A stretch of 64,000 nucleotides of DNA from Sarcocystis neurona (GCA_000727475.1 KL647297.1:1645295-1709294); one strand, 5' to 3'; shown: positions 25,940 through 38,800, numbered from the stretch's first letter. Numbers and translations: made by a program. The notes: generated from the sequence alone by a model not told the origin.

Positions 25940-28638
25940 ATGTGTTGTGTCTTCCTTTCGTTCTGCGTCAGGCGGACCTGTACTCGCAGTCACCCGCTTT
26001 CTCCCACTCTTTCTGGTTATCTCTTGTGGCGTTGCTCTGTCCCCCTCTGTCTCTCCAAGAGTTCCTCTGAGGTCTTCTTTTGTGTACACTTGCAGTGCGG
26101 TGTACATACAGCGTGGTGCACTTCAGTGAGGTCCTGTGTTGCTCTTGCGTTTGTGAGCAGCACGGTAGCTACTGCAGGAAAGAAACGTCGCATTTCGGCG
26201 GGGACGCTTTCGGAGTTCTTCTGGTTAGGCGCTTTACTTTCCGTAGGAATTGCGATGACTGTGGAACTTACTTGCAATACGCTTCTGTCCAAAACTCCTC
26301 TTTCCTTCTGTATTCCAACGCCGCTCGTGCGTACTCCCCACGCTCCGCCTAACCACTTTCCTCCTGATGCTGCACCTGTTGCGGCGCGTCGTGTCTCCCA
26401 GCGGGCCCCCCCTCTCCCTTCCGCTGCTTCTCCTTCGCTGCCTCCGTTAGCATATTCTTCTCTGGGGCCGGCTGTGCTGCAGCCGCTTCACTCGGTGACG
26501 GCGTCGTCACCTGCTTCGCTTGTACCCAGGACAGCCCCCTCCACACTTGCAGCCGCGAAACCTGTCTCTGCTGCTCTCTCCACGACAGTTGCTGGTCCTG
26601 CTACGCAAGTGGTTACTTCCCTTGCGGCCGCCGGCACACTGGCGTTCACTTCGGCTGCTGCTGGTGCCGGTGCTGCCAATGCTGCTTCTTCCACTTTGCT
26701 AGGATCTTCTCTCCGCGATTCTTCATATCGTGCTGAGGGTTCTTCTGCTTTTTCCTCGCCTCGTTCTGCTCTGTTGTCTGTTGCTGCTCGTCCGTCGTCT
26801 TCTTCTCCCAGTTCTTCTCTGTTGGCATTCTCTCAAGGAAACGGCTTCCTCCCGACCTTCATCACTACTGTCCTCTCGCAGTTCTCTCTGCAGAAATCTT
26901 CCATTTCGCCTGTCTCTGCCTCGCACCCTTCCGGTGTACATGCACCGCAGACAGACAGCGCTTCTTCTACTCCCCTTGAGCGTAAACCGTTTCTCCAGTC
27001 GTTCCCTATTTCGCTTCCGTCTTTCTCTTCCTGGTGGCCGTCCTCGTTGTTTTCGCCTTCAATTTTTCCCACAACTGTCGCGCTGCCTTCGGGGATGCAA
27101 CGATTTTTCTCTCTTTTTCCTCGGCGTGCGAGAGCCGCACCTGAATCTCCTGGCTGCCTCGAAGGTGCAGAGACAGGGTCTGCTGGTGCCAGTGACACCA
27201 GTACTGGGTGTGCTTCTTCCGCTGGGCTAAGTGCAGCAGGAACAGCAGGTGGCGCACGTCTTCATGAGCAGGCTGGTACTCTGGTTCCTCTTGCTATAGG
27301 TGCTCCGTGTTGTGGACAGCAGCAGCGGGAAGCCCTCACCACGTCCCAGTCTGCCTTGGCTACTTCTGCCAAAAACTATGTGTCTCTCTTTTCAAGAAAG
27401 ATTTTTTTTTTCCACTCGCTGCTGCCTCCTCTCTCGCTGCCCTTCTACTTTCCTCTGCTGCCAGCCACACACGAGCGCTGCTCTGACGCAGCGGGGGATG
27501 CAGCACTAAGGGAGGCACACAAAGCAGCGGAACCCGTCACAAAGGCAGAGACACCAGCAGAAACCGAGGCACCTTTACCAATGCAGAATAATAAAGCAGT
27601 AGGGACGGCAACAAAACCTGCAGCACAAACACCTCCGTGTGCGCCAAGCGGATCGGCACCTGCTCAAGGAGAAGAAGCAAACGGACGGACCTCTACATGC
27701 TTAGAAAAAAAGACTCCGGAGCGACCGGTACAGGACGCAGCAGCAGAACAGGATGAAACAGAAGCAGCGGCAGCGACAGAAGATACATTAGCAACAGGAG
27801 ACGCCGCAGCAGCTGTACGTGCAGCAGAAGATACAGGAGCGACAGAGGTTGCAGCAGCAGCAAACGACGCAGGCGTAAGACAAAGTGCTGGTGCAGCAGC
27901 CACTGCAAAGGATGCTGCATTTGCAGCTAGAAATGTTCCTGCATTCTCTGAAGGCAGCGACTCGCTTTCGTCGTTGCGTGGAGGCGGGACTTTAGCAGCA
28001 GCGACGGGGTCCGAAACAGAAACTCACTCCTTCCTTGTTCATGAAGAAGCGACAGCCCGAAGAGGGGCGGCGGCAGCAGCGCACGCTGCCAACGCCACAG
28101 CGGCAGCAGCAGGTGCTGCAGGGTATCGGAGCAAAAGAGGGAACCGGCGCTCTGCGGTGGCATTGTCTCCGTCGCAGCCACGTCCACCAAGGCGGCCACA
28201 AGCGCCGCCCACATTCTGGTGCTCCGTTACTCTTATTATGTGTAGGTCCTCTTGCATGTTGGCTGCACTTACATGTTTGCTGCTGCAGTCATAGACGTAG
28301 TCTCAGTTGCCCCAAACAAGTGGACAACTGCGTGGAAGAATGCCTGTGCGGAGGAGCTGCAGACATTTGCCTGCAAGTGAATTCGGGCACGTGTGACCCA
28401 GGCACCCACCTGGGTGCCGCAGGTGCATGTGTACAGCTGAATGCATACAACTGCACGCTTTCAACTGCGTGCGCGTGGAGGCGTGTACAGATGCAAAGCG
28501 CCGACTGAAGATATTTGGAGGTGTTTTCCCGTAGACAAGAGCCAGCTACACTGGCTGCAGTCTTTTAGCCGTGCACGCAGGCAGCTAAGTTGGCTTTATC
28601 CGGTTGCTTGTAGAGACACACGTGTGCGCCCGGCATAG
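25940..28638 (+). CDS. Ser/Ala/Pro-rich protein of unknown function with a short Trp/Cys-containing C-terminus
   Basis: A long frame (25940-28241) is rich in Ser, Pro and Ala. Near its start is a likely membrane or signal segment (FFWLGALLSVGIAMTVEL); its second half is an acidic Ala/Glu/Thr region. The true start is uncertain: an acceptor-like CTGCGTCAG lies at 25972 and an internal ATG at 26254. At the end I propose exons 28289-28376 and 28491-28638, with phases that agree (T|TC, AA|A). They add IDVVSVAPNKWTTAWKNACA, EELQTFACK and KAPTEDIWRCFPVDKSQL, ending at TAG. The first of these introns would be only 47 nt, which is a weakness. A donor at 28218 would instead lead into a Cys-rich reading (NCVEECLCGGAADICL). 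The next gene starts within 300 bp on the same strand. No family was recognised. Confidence 0.55.
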
Positions 28639-28920
28639 GCCACCGCCACCCCCAGACAAGCGAGAGCCCCTGTGTGATGTCCCTCGCTCGCCCAGCTTCC
28701 TTCTACCAAGCAGCTTCCCTTATGCTGCTGCATCACTCAGACCGTCTGCCGCTGGTGGCTGCTGCGGACAGTGATGCCAGCGGTGACGGTACTGCCATTA
28801 CTGCCTCCAACACTATTACAACGGAAGCGGATGCTTCCCGTGTTTGAGGACTGCCGCCGTTGCGGATGCTTTGCTGCTCCTGCTGCGGCGGAGTGAACCG
28901 TTCGTGCTGCTTCTCTCCAG

Positions 28921-31900
28921 CTGCCGCACCTGCTGCTATGTTGCCGTTCTGCTGTCGCTGCTGTCTTGCTCTGCAAGAAGCATCCTACTGATTGTGCTAC
29001 TACTTGGGCGCCGCGCGACTCGTCTGTGGGTGTGTTGCTGCTCTCCGTTCTGCTGCTGCTGTTCCGCTCTGTTGCTGCTCACGCATGTCTGCTCCTCACC
29101 TGCGTTGCTGCTGCGGCTGCAGTTATGGTACTCTGCGTGGGGCTGGTGGAGGAACTCTCGAAGCTACTGATGCTGAGCCGCCTGCAGATCCTGCCCGTGG
29201 CTGCTGCCGGGGACGAGGCGGAACGTGCATACAGAGGCAAAATCAGGAGCAGCAAGACTGCGTACATGCGGATACGGCATTTTATAATGCAGTGGTGCCG
29301 GTACACGTGGGATGCCATGTGGCCACGGCGAGTCGTTTATCCGGTTGACGTGTGCCTGGCCGGTTGTGCCGTTGCAGGAGGGTAAGCCGCAGCAGCAGCG
29401 AGAGAGGCAGCAGCGACAGATGCAGCAGCTTCTTCACTGTGACAGCAGGAACAGCAGCGGCGGGAGCAGCAATATCACCATGCGTGGCGATTAGGCTTCA
29501 CGTAGCAGCAGCAGCAGTCATTCACCAGCAGCAGCAGTCTTTCAGCAGCCACAGCAATCATGCTGTTCAGCAGTGATACAGCTTATCGGGGGGTTGGGCA
29601 GCCAGTGTACTGAGAGAAACAACAGAAGCGCTCCTGCTGCTGTGACAGCAGCAGCAGACAGCGAACGCCGTGCGAACTGACGGAATGTTGCTGGCGCACG
29701 AGCCGCAAGAAACGACCACAGGAGTCACCTGTGCAGCAACAGCGACACCAGGAATGGCAGCAGCGCACGGCAGGAAAACAGCAAAGCGACGGACGGTCGC
29801 AATATCAGCAGCCCAGGTAGCCGGCAGCAGCAGCAGCCAGCCCTGCCGCAACGCGAGCACTATTAGCAGCCACATCAGCAGCACAAACCAGCAGCAGCTA
29901 CTGTGGCACAAGCAACTACAGCGCCACCAGCAGTGTCAGCACATGCAGTTGCAACAGCAGCAGCAACACAGGCAGATGCAGCAGTAGGAGCACAGGCGGG
30001 TGCCGCAGCAGGAGCAGAAAGGGCGTAAGCAGCAGGAGCAGCAGTGGCGGCTCAGGCGCCAGGTGGTGCAATAGAAGCTGCATGAGCAATAGCAGCATAC
30101 CCAAGAACAGCAGCAATACTAAAGCTCCCAGCAGCCACGGCAATCCCTGTCGAGGGGTAGAATCTCTTCTAAATTCATTAACAGAAGTAATGCAAAGCGA
30201 GACGCAACCTCGACAGCACGAAAAGCAGCTCCCTGAAACCTCTGCTGTTTTCTCTTGCCTCTTGACCTCTCGCGCCGAAAGTCAAACATCTGCAAGTGTA
30301 CATAAGAGGCATTATACATTGCTGATACACACAATATGTATACGTCAACTGTGTCCATCAAATATATATCTACGTGTATACAGAAAGCCCGGTGGTTGTA
30401 CACGGAGCAGGCAGACCGTATGACGGTGTCGTTGATTGAGAGATGAGACGAATAGTAGTCGCACGGGCCAATTATAACCAAATACTTGACTGTTTCTGCT
30501 GCGGCTGTCTGCATTGCCGCCGTTGCTGTGGTTGCTGCTGTTGCCTTTGCTGCTCTTGACTGCTGCAGCTTCGCGGTCGCGGAGAATTTGAGCTACACCG
30601 TGGGACGCTACAGTCGCGCGAGTGTACAGGAGTTGCTGCTTGTCGCCGTCATCAGGTGAAGACGCCGTATTCACACACGCAGCAGCACCAGGAGATACAG
30701 CGTCACCAGTAACAGTCGCTGCAGCAGCCGCACAGAGTGCCGCTACTGCAGCACAGAAAAGCAACAGCGATAGTTGCGGTAGTAGCATTAGGGACGGCAG
30801 CAGCAGCGGCCCCAGATGCAGCGGCACGAGAGCAACGCAGCCAGCCTCCCTGCAGATAATTGAGAAAAGGCGGCAGCACAGCAGCCCCCGCCTACATTAG
30901 CAACGCGCAGTATATGTGTGTAAGTAGTTTGATGTATACAGCACCAGAGTAGAATTATGTGGTTGGGTGTATGGAACGCCATAGTACATGAGGTCTCAAA
31001 CAGGAACTGGTGTTAAACATATAGTTTCTCCTGAGTTACACGGCGTTCCCAAGGGTCTGATACTCCTGCTGCTGCTGCAGCGTCTACACAGCAGCGTCTG
31101 TCGTCGCCGTACCGTTGTTGCCATGATGGCGGCCACCTTCGGCTGACCTTCGACAACACGTCATCTACATACATATATATATATATAAATAGGTTTATAT
31201 ATATACGTGCATATGTCTGCACCCTCTTGCGGTGCACGTGTGCGTGCACAGATATGTGTTTTCGTCAGAGTAACTGCTGCAGCTCGTTATTCGTGGCACG
31301 TGCAACCTTAATGCATCGTTTTTCTTGCCTGCTCGCTTCTCGGAGTGATGCGCTTCATGCTGCAGTTGCCCGGCTTCCGCGGCGTCTGCGTGTGCCCGTC
31401 TGCCTCCTGTTGCAGGACATTTACGGCGGTTCCTGCGCATATTTTCAACACTGGTCTGGCTGCGTGCAACATGGCAATAGCGCTGCATTCGGCGCTGCAG
31501 TGGAGCCGCGGTTGTATAAAGTCCCAGCAGCTGCAGCAGCCTCTTTTACAGCAGGAGCGTCAGCAGCAGGGGCCGGAGAATGAGTCGCCGCTGCAGCGTG
31601 GTCGGGAAGGTGCTCCGCGTATTCTGCCTACGTCGAAGGCAGCATTAGCTGATGGGAGTGCGGGCTGGTACAGCAGCGCATCTTCGACTGCTGGAGCTGG
31701 CTCCATCGTGAAGAGAAGCAGCTGCAGCAGCAGCACCGGCGGCAGCAGCTTTTTCGCTGTGCTTCCAGGCAAAACGACGTCGACCAAACTGCGTGTGCTG
31801 CTGCACTGCGTGGCTCCGTCTGCGTTACTGCACGGGTTGTACGATGCAGCGCTGCAGCTCTCTGCCGCATTCGCGCAGCTGACCGGCAACGACATAAAAG

Positions 31901-32154
31901 AGACCCCCCACACCGACGATGGTAGTAGCAGCCGCCTTGCTGCTGGCTTTGCTGTCCTGTTCCTCCTGGCAGCTGCAGCAGCGTGGACATGTTCCGCTGT
32001 TTTTTTTGTCCGGGGCTGGCGTAAAGTCCGAGCGCTAGGCCCCTTTCTCCCAGCCCAGACTCATGGTATATGTGCAGCTCAACCGCTACACGCTGCCGGT
32101 GCTACTGCACCTGCGCAGGTGTGGGTCCTAAAAAATCGCAGCACCTTGAAGTAG
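28921..32154 (+). CDS. PrsW-family intramembrane metalloprotease-like protein
   Basis: All three PrsW signature motifs occur in order across three phase-matched exons. Exon 28921-29381 has two hydrophobic helices and EExxK (VGLVEELSKLL, Glu pair at 29149-29154), then YPVDVCLAGCAVAGG. The 87-bp exon 30569-30655 supplies FAVAENLSYTVGRYS (the FAxxE motif). Exon 31416-32154 begins TFTAVPAHIFNTGLAA, carries a Ser/Gln-rich insertion of about 100 residues, then VLLHCVAPSALLHGLYD (HxxxD, 31831-31845), a last membrane helix and TAG. Junctions GG|C and AG|G restore Gly and Arg. The family cleaves membrane proteins within the lipid bilayer. The N-terminal exon is unresolved; a short frame from ATG 28677 is one candidate. 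The visible protein is about 428 residues, and the topology suggests an integral membrane protein of the secretory system. Confidence 0.85.
29382..30568 (+). other. Intron 1 of the PrsW-like gene, repeat-rich
   Basis: Bounded by a GTAAGC donor and a CTG-rich acceptor ending TGCTGCAG. The first part is CAG-sense triplet repeat (29390-30130). The last part (30490-30568) is CTG-sense and runs straight into the 3' splice site. Confidence 0.7.
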
Positions 32155-32319
32155 AACCACTCTACAACTGCAGCGATTCGTAGAACAAAAGAAGTCTGTA
32201 GCACGCTAACCTCAGAGAAACTCAGCTGCATCTTCACTCGGGCAGCAGCAGCGCTTGGTCAAGCAGACACAGCGCCTAATGCCATTTTTGAGAGAGGACG
32301 TAGAGGGAGGTGTATGTAG

Positions 32320-32545
32320 GTCTGTGGATGCGTATATATGTCTGCTTCCTCCTTTGGTACACGCGTATGTACACAGTTGTTTGTAGTCTTTGTAATGAAT
32401 ATAGCAAGTTGTATTTATAGCGCACGCCTCCTTTATGTATCTTTTCGTTAACCTGCTTGCTTCTCCGCATGGTGCTCCTGCTGTCGCAGCTCCCCTGCTT
32501 CTGCCGCTTCTGTGTCTCCTGCTTCGCCTCCCACTGCAGGACACT
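32320..32545. repeat. Diverged copy of the PrsW intron-3' / acceptor region
   Basis: The sequence resembles 31195-31420 in order: ATATGTCTGC, a T/C-rich stretch, a CACG..TACACAG-like block, CTTGCTTCTC, then a CTG/CTTC tract ending CTGCAGGACA. This looks like an old local duplication of the end of an intron with its splice acceptor. Confidence 0.55.
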
Positions 32546-32878
32546 TCCTGCAAGTGGTCGGCGCTAAGTTCGCCGCAACAGGGCAATTTCTAGCTATGGC
32601 TGTACTCGTCATCAACGTGGATGTGAGTGTGTCGCATTTACACCGCCAAGACGTCAATTTGAAGTAGCTACGCACTGGGACGCCGCGCTGCAGCTCTGCA
32701 GGCATTTTCTCACTCTTGAAAAATTGCACACGTTGACTCAGGTGGTGTATCTTTGGCTACTACTTTTTTGGTATTCCCTCAGTGGTACGACCCTTTCACA
32801 GAACCCGCCCTTGCTGACTGCTTCCTCGTCGTTGTGCCACAATGCGTTCAGTGCATTCACCGACTCGCCGCCTCCTAG
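32540..32878 (+). CDS. Last two exons of a small unknown gene
   Basis: Exon 32540-32622 follows CCACTGCAG and reads HFLQVVGAKFAATGQFLAMA then VLVINVD, ending at a GTGAGT donor in phase 0. Exon 32783-32878 follows a T-rich acceptor (TATTCCCTCAG) and continues in phase 0 with WYDPFTEPALADCFLVVVPQ, CVQCIHRLAAS and a TAG stop. The composition is unlike the triplet-repeat background, and the hydrophobic pattern suggests a folded or membrane-associated C-terminus. The upstream exon is unknown. It might be an alternative or longer 3' end of the PrsW-like gene, whose stop lies 386 bp upstream. No family was recognised. Confidence 0.5.
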
Positions 32879-33867
32879 CGCAACAAGCAGAGTCAATAGT
32901 ACCTGCTCTCTCTCCATGTGCCTAGTAGCAGCGCGGCGGTGCAGTTTTTATCAGGAATTTTCGTCTTTTATACATTGACAAGCAGCGTACCGACACTGTC
33001 CCTCTGCCGTGTTGCAAGTGTTCTACGTTGTTGCGTAGGCCGTAGGCTCCTGCAGAAGTTCCGGGTCTTCGTTCTTCAGCGAAACGTAACTGTATTTAGA
33101 GACACAAGAGCAATGCAAGGAACACTTTGACGTTCAACGCCGTAATCAGATGTAGCACGCACAAGCAAGTACGACGGCTGCTGCCTCTCTGCTTGCGATG
33201 TGTTGCATGCATGACGCAGACTTGCTTCTCGTCTGGCCATTCGTTCTCCAGTGGTAGTACGCTGGCTGAACGGTATGGCCTCCGCTTCGCTGCTGTTGCA
33301 CGCGTTCCATAATATCCAACGTCTCACTTAGGCTGACATGACCGCTACGCCTTTGCACTCTTCTGCGACTTGGCATTCATTATCCACTTCCGTGACTGAT
33401 TTGACGCAAAAAATAGTTCTTCGCGCGCGATGGTTTCGCTATTAGGATTCTACACTGTATACTTGCCAACTGCAGGCACTTTTGGCTGCTGTTCCTTCTT
33501 TCGTATGAGTGGCCGGACCACGCCGATCAAATGACCGCTGTAACGTTCAGTAGTCAGAGCGAGCAACTGCTGCCTTAGCTGTCTGCCCTTATATCAGCCG
33601 TTGCAATCTACGGTATAACGACACGTTGTCAGTACACAATGTAGCTCGTGTACAAGGACTGCAGCTACGGTGTGCTGTATACCGTATTCACCACCACGAT
33701 CCGCTTAGTGCTTCCAGCGCTGTGTATCAGGCTTCCTGGGCAAGAAGCGGTTCTTGATCTTCCGTGGAAAACCTTAGCGTTATCGAATCCGTAACCGTAT
33801 AACGGCGGTACCTTAGGGATCCGCGTAGTAATAGTGCGGTGCGGAGTTCTGCATTTTTAACGGGCAG
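32879..33867. other. Spacer, no gene supported
   Basis: Low in triplet repeats and fairly stop-rich. A minus-strand frame at about 33375-33146 (SLSETLDIMERVQQQRSGG) looks weakly protein-like but has no supporting junctions. Nothing is recognisable at 33380-33830. Confidence 0.4.
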
Positions 33868-35829
33868 CCCCTTATTCGTGGCTCTGCCGATCGACTGCGG
33901 TGCGTCCCACTTTCCACTGCTGCTCTATCCCCTACTCCCTCGTACATCCCTCCACTGGGCAGATATTGTTAACCATTTCCTGGCTGCTGGGTTGAACGAC
34001 ACTCCATCTGGAAATACAGGTGCGTATGTACTAAAGTATAACTTGTACATATGCACATACGCAAACAGGATTGTGTCCGTGCTTGTTGTAGACGCACCAA
34101 AGAAGACGGTCACCTGCCTTAGGCGACACGGCACAAATGCTCGACAAATAAGCTCGGTAAGCAGGCTCGACCTTGAAATTAAACATTCGAAACCTCTGGG
34201 CCGCTTCTTCGGATAACGACATTGAAACAAAAGAGCGCAGGCACGTGCGCACAAATCTGTATTTCAAAATAGACGTGCACCAATTTCCACAAAAGTGCTT
34301 TTTACATTTATGAAAATAGCAAGGTAGACTAAATCTGCAGCAGCCACCTGCTTGATGAGTCAACGATGGCCCGCGGCAAACAGCCACACCTAGGCACTAG
34401 TGTGTGCATTCCGTGTATACCTGAATGTGGTTATCAGTCTCTACAGACATATGTCTCCGTATTTACGTGAACAAGAAAGAAGGGGAAGAGCAAACACATC
34501 TTGTCTCTCGTGGCTGCAAGGAAGGGCCATGCAGAAGACGGGAGAGGAGCAGCTGCCGTGCTGCTTTTGCTAGATGCCAAGGCGTACATAGATACGCTTG
34601 CTCTTTCGCGTATCAAACGATGCGGCGAACACAGCTGCGGCTGCCGGGCCAGAGAAGGCACTAGAATACAAGTTTGTCGTTGGGGTCAATCCAGTTCATT
34701 ACTTTTATTGTAGGCGTGTTATGGACAGTCACATCTACGTCAACACGCTTGGGAAGTGGATCTCTGCAGCAGTACAGCACAAGCAGCACTCCCGTCCTTA
34801 CGCACCAGCAGTGCAGCCCAGTAGGGCTCACAGCAAAAGCAGCAGCAGCAGCAGTAGCACCAGAATCCAAAGCAGCAGCAGCAGCAGGACCCACGGTGGC
34901 AGCAAAGGGGACACACAGCAGTAGCAGCAGTCGGACCCGCAGCAGCACGCCACCAGGAGCCACAGCAACCGCAGCGCCTAACGACTCACAAGAATCGCGT
35001 AGAGCGACGGGCAGCGTCGAAGGACGCGGAAAAGGAGCCGCGGCAACAGCACAGAGGGCCCCAGCAGGGGCAGAACAAGCAGCAGCACCACAAGGCACTC
35101 GAGAGAAAGAGCCGCAGCAGACGCGCAGCCGCAGCAGATGCAGCCGCAGCCGCAGCAGATGCAGCCGCAGCCGCAGCAGATGCAGCCGCAGTGAAGAGCA
35201 GCGACAGCAGCAATAGCAGCGAAACGAAACAGCCGCAGCACCAGAAGCGGAGCGCGACAGGAGCAGCGACCAACAGCAACAGCAAAGCGACGCACCGGCG
35301 GCAGCTGCAGCAGTCGCAGATCTTCGTCCTCAGGGACGCCGAAATGCACGCACAGAAAAAGAAATGTTTACACGCTGTGGTGGTCAAGGCGTAGTGAGAC
35401 GCATGCACCAGCAGCAGCACCCCCTGAACCGGATGTTACACAGAAGCGGCTCCTTTACTATGTGCAACGGTGTAAGCATACCCGTCCTAAGAATAGAAAC
35501 ACTCCTGCGCAGCGCTCGACAGTGCTCTAGCGAAAAGATGCTCCTTACAAGATACTCAAGTATATATGTACACACGTACCCCTCTACACCCCCTATACTT
35601 ACATATACACGCACATATATAGGTGCATGCACGTCCATATTCCACCCTGCAGACATCCGTAAAAATACGTGTGAATAGCGCTGTCACCCCACATGTATAC
35701 AACTATACACGCCACATGCATATATATATATATATAGGTGCAAGCGCAGACATACACCAGTCTGCACACATCCGTGAAATAGGTGAGAATAGCGCTTACA
35801 CCCCATATCCATGAAAATACACATCGTAC

Positions 35830-35870
<41 letters not shown>

Positions 35871-38800
35871 AATGCAGTGTGCAACGCAGTGCCAGAGTAG
35901 CAGAAGCTGCACGTATATATATAGACAATTGTATACAGGTATGTAGGGCGTAATTCTCTACGTGTGGAGAATGTTTCGCAACTTTTTGGGCAGCGCCACC
36001 GCCAGGCATCCTCTGTATCATCGCTGACAAGAAACTGCACGTTCACGCACGAACGTAGTACTCATACGTAGTCGAAAGGAGCCCAGGACCCAGTTTTCAA
36101 CGTGTATTTATACACGTCTGCAGTGTCGGTGCGTGAGGACTGAATCAAGTCCGATCACCTCCGTTTTTTGAGATCTGTAATACCTTTTCAGAGATGTACA
36201 CGGATGCTCTACACACTCCCATGCCGTACACAGGAAAGTGGAAACCCGTCGTGAAAGCGCGTCTTCTTTTTTCCTCCTTCCCTCCCCCTCCCTACCTCTC
36301 TCTGTTTCTCGCTCGAATTAAAGATATATATATATATATATGCATATGGATACCGATGTGTAGGTGCATGCACGTACACAGCTTCTGGTGGGTGAACGGG
36401 GAGATACGGAGGGAGCACCATACCGCTTGCCAGGAAGAGGGAAGGCAGACATCATTTCGACTTCAACTTGCTGTCGGTGAATCCAGTCCTGCGTGCTTCT
36501 CCACCCTGCATGCATCAGCAGCAATAGAGCCAGCTGCTGTGCTGCCCCCTCTCGCCGACACACGCTTCCCGCCGGTTCTTCTACCTTGCGGCGCACTGCA
36601 CTACCTGCCGCAAAGCCAAGCACCTCTACACGTATTTATGACTTACCCAGTGCTCCCCACTCTAAAGGAACACGTACGTATATATATATATACATTATAT
36701 ATATATGCGCCCTGGAGAGAAAGCAGGTGAAGGCAGAAAAAAAACCTCTGACAAAAGCAACAACATACGAAGCAACGCAAGACCACTGTGCCCTACAGAG
36801 GTGGACTGCATGTGTCTCCTCCTACAAAAACAGACGTGGATCCACACACGTAGAGTTCCACATTAAGTGCAGCAGTGGTACTGGCGGATGGGAGATATAT
36901 TCAGCACGTGGGAAGCGATGACGACCAGAGCTACGGCAGTTAGAGGAACGGCACCGCCACGTGTACAGACGCCGGATGATGGAAGTACCCTTTTCTGGCG
37001 CAGGGACGAGGGAAAAGCGCGTAAGAAGAACATGCTTTCTTTTCCACCCGTACCAGCTGCGCGCCTACATGCATATGTGTCTACGTGTGTGTGCGAATAC
37101 ACACGTGTATTAATATGCGTAAGAAGAAGCAACAACGCTGCGTCTCGTCCGCTGTGCCTTCCTCGTCCACCCGGGGGCACACGGTTCGCATTGTTATGTC
37201 TTCCCCTCTGCCCACTTGTGTGTGTCTCTCCGACTCAGGCGTGTGCACTGGCCCCAGCAGCACAGCAGCAGGAGACGCGACAGCAGCAGCGTCTGGCCCA
37301 GACGTCCCTCCGCGATGTGAGAAAACTGCAGTGGGCAGCCGCTGCCGAACAGGAGAATGCATGCCCCCCATCACCCACGCACAGGCATGTCTCACATCCA
37401 CGTTTTCAAGCGCGCAGCTACATAAGCGTGTGTGTACGTAAGACGTGAAGTGCATAGAGAAAACGCGACGCAGGGGAACTCAGGGAGACGAGTGCGCCAC
37501 TAGACAGAGAGAGACACAGGCGAAACACGAGGACGCATGCGCCTGCGGAAAGAGTAATAAAGACAGCCACGCAGCTGCGCCTCAGGAGCGGAAGAGGGCG
37601 CCTGAGACTCACAAGGAGCGTTTTTTTGAGAGACAGACACAGACGTGCCTCGCTCCTGCGCACACACAAGCAGACATGCTGCAACGGAGAAAAACGATGC
37701 ACGCAGGCGCAGGCCGCCCCCACAACGCAGCGCATGCACCACACAGGTGTACCTCGAAATTCATTTTCCTCTTGCTCGTCCAGATCCTCGTCTCCCAACT
37801 GGTCGTACCCTACGGAGCGCAGCAAACGCAGAGAGGGTGTATCAGCAACCAGAATAACGACCGCAGCAGCCGCCAGCGTGCAACACGGCAGCAGAAGCAG
37901 CCGCGAGAGCGCAACAGCAGGAGCAGCAGCCCAAAGCGCAACAGCAGGAGCAGCAACCCCAAGTGCAATAGCAGCAGCACCAACCCCAAGCGCAGCCGCA
38001 GGAGCAGCAACCCCACGCGCAACAAGAGGAGCTGCATCCCCAAGCGCCGCAGCGCGAGCAGCACAACAGCAAGAGCAGCAGCCCCAGGCGCAACGGCAGG
38101 ACCAGCAGTCCCAGGCGCAACAGAAGGAGCAGCAGCCCCAGGCACAACAGCAGGAGCAGCAGCCCCAGGCGCAACAGCAGGAGCAGCAGCCCCAGGCGCA
38201 ACAGCAGGAGCAACAGCAGCTGCGCCAGTAGCAGCAGCAGTACTCAGTCACCGCACCAGCAGCATCGTCTTCTAGAATAGTCAAACGACGGGGTCAGCCT
38301 CGTCGGAAGGAGTCATCTGTGGTGACCGGGCAGCCCCGCTGATCTTGTGCGAGTGCCCTCTGTCAAGCACCTATTTCCTATTTTTGCAGATGGAAAATTC
38401 TTCACCCCTACACACTACGTATCAGTAGTCCTAATTTCCCCCGTAGGAGTAGACACGTGTAAACTTGTAAAAGTCTAACACATTTCACGGCCAACCATAC
38501 ACCACCCGTGGAGACATATTACCTTGCATGCGTCTTAATGTATTTCGGGAACGACGGTGCATCACTCCTACAAGAGTACAAACTTGCATGCGTCTCACAT
38601 ATTCAAGAAACATCCTGGGTCACCCCTACGTTTGTCTGAGACGTAACGCTCTCTCGCAGCAGAGGCAGCAGAGCGTCTCTGTCGCTCTGTCCTGTGTGTA
38701 TCACACACGTGCATACATAAAAAATCCCACCCACCAACTTCACGTCAGCAGCAGTAGGACAGCCCGTTCAATAGTGTCATGCATATATGTGTGCATTCAC

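Noticed and set aside
37418..38284. Minus-strand frame with GYDQLGDEDLDEQEENEF
   Set aside because: Antisense to a Gln/Ala repeat exon of the plus-strand coiled-coil gene. The acidic stretch is the complement of Ser/Arg/Pro codons there.
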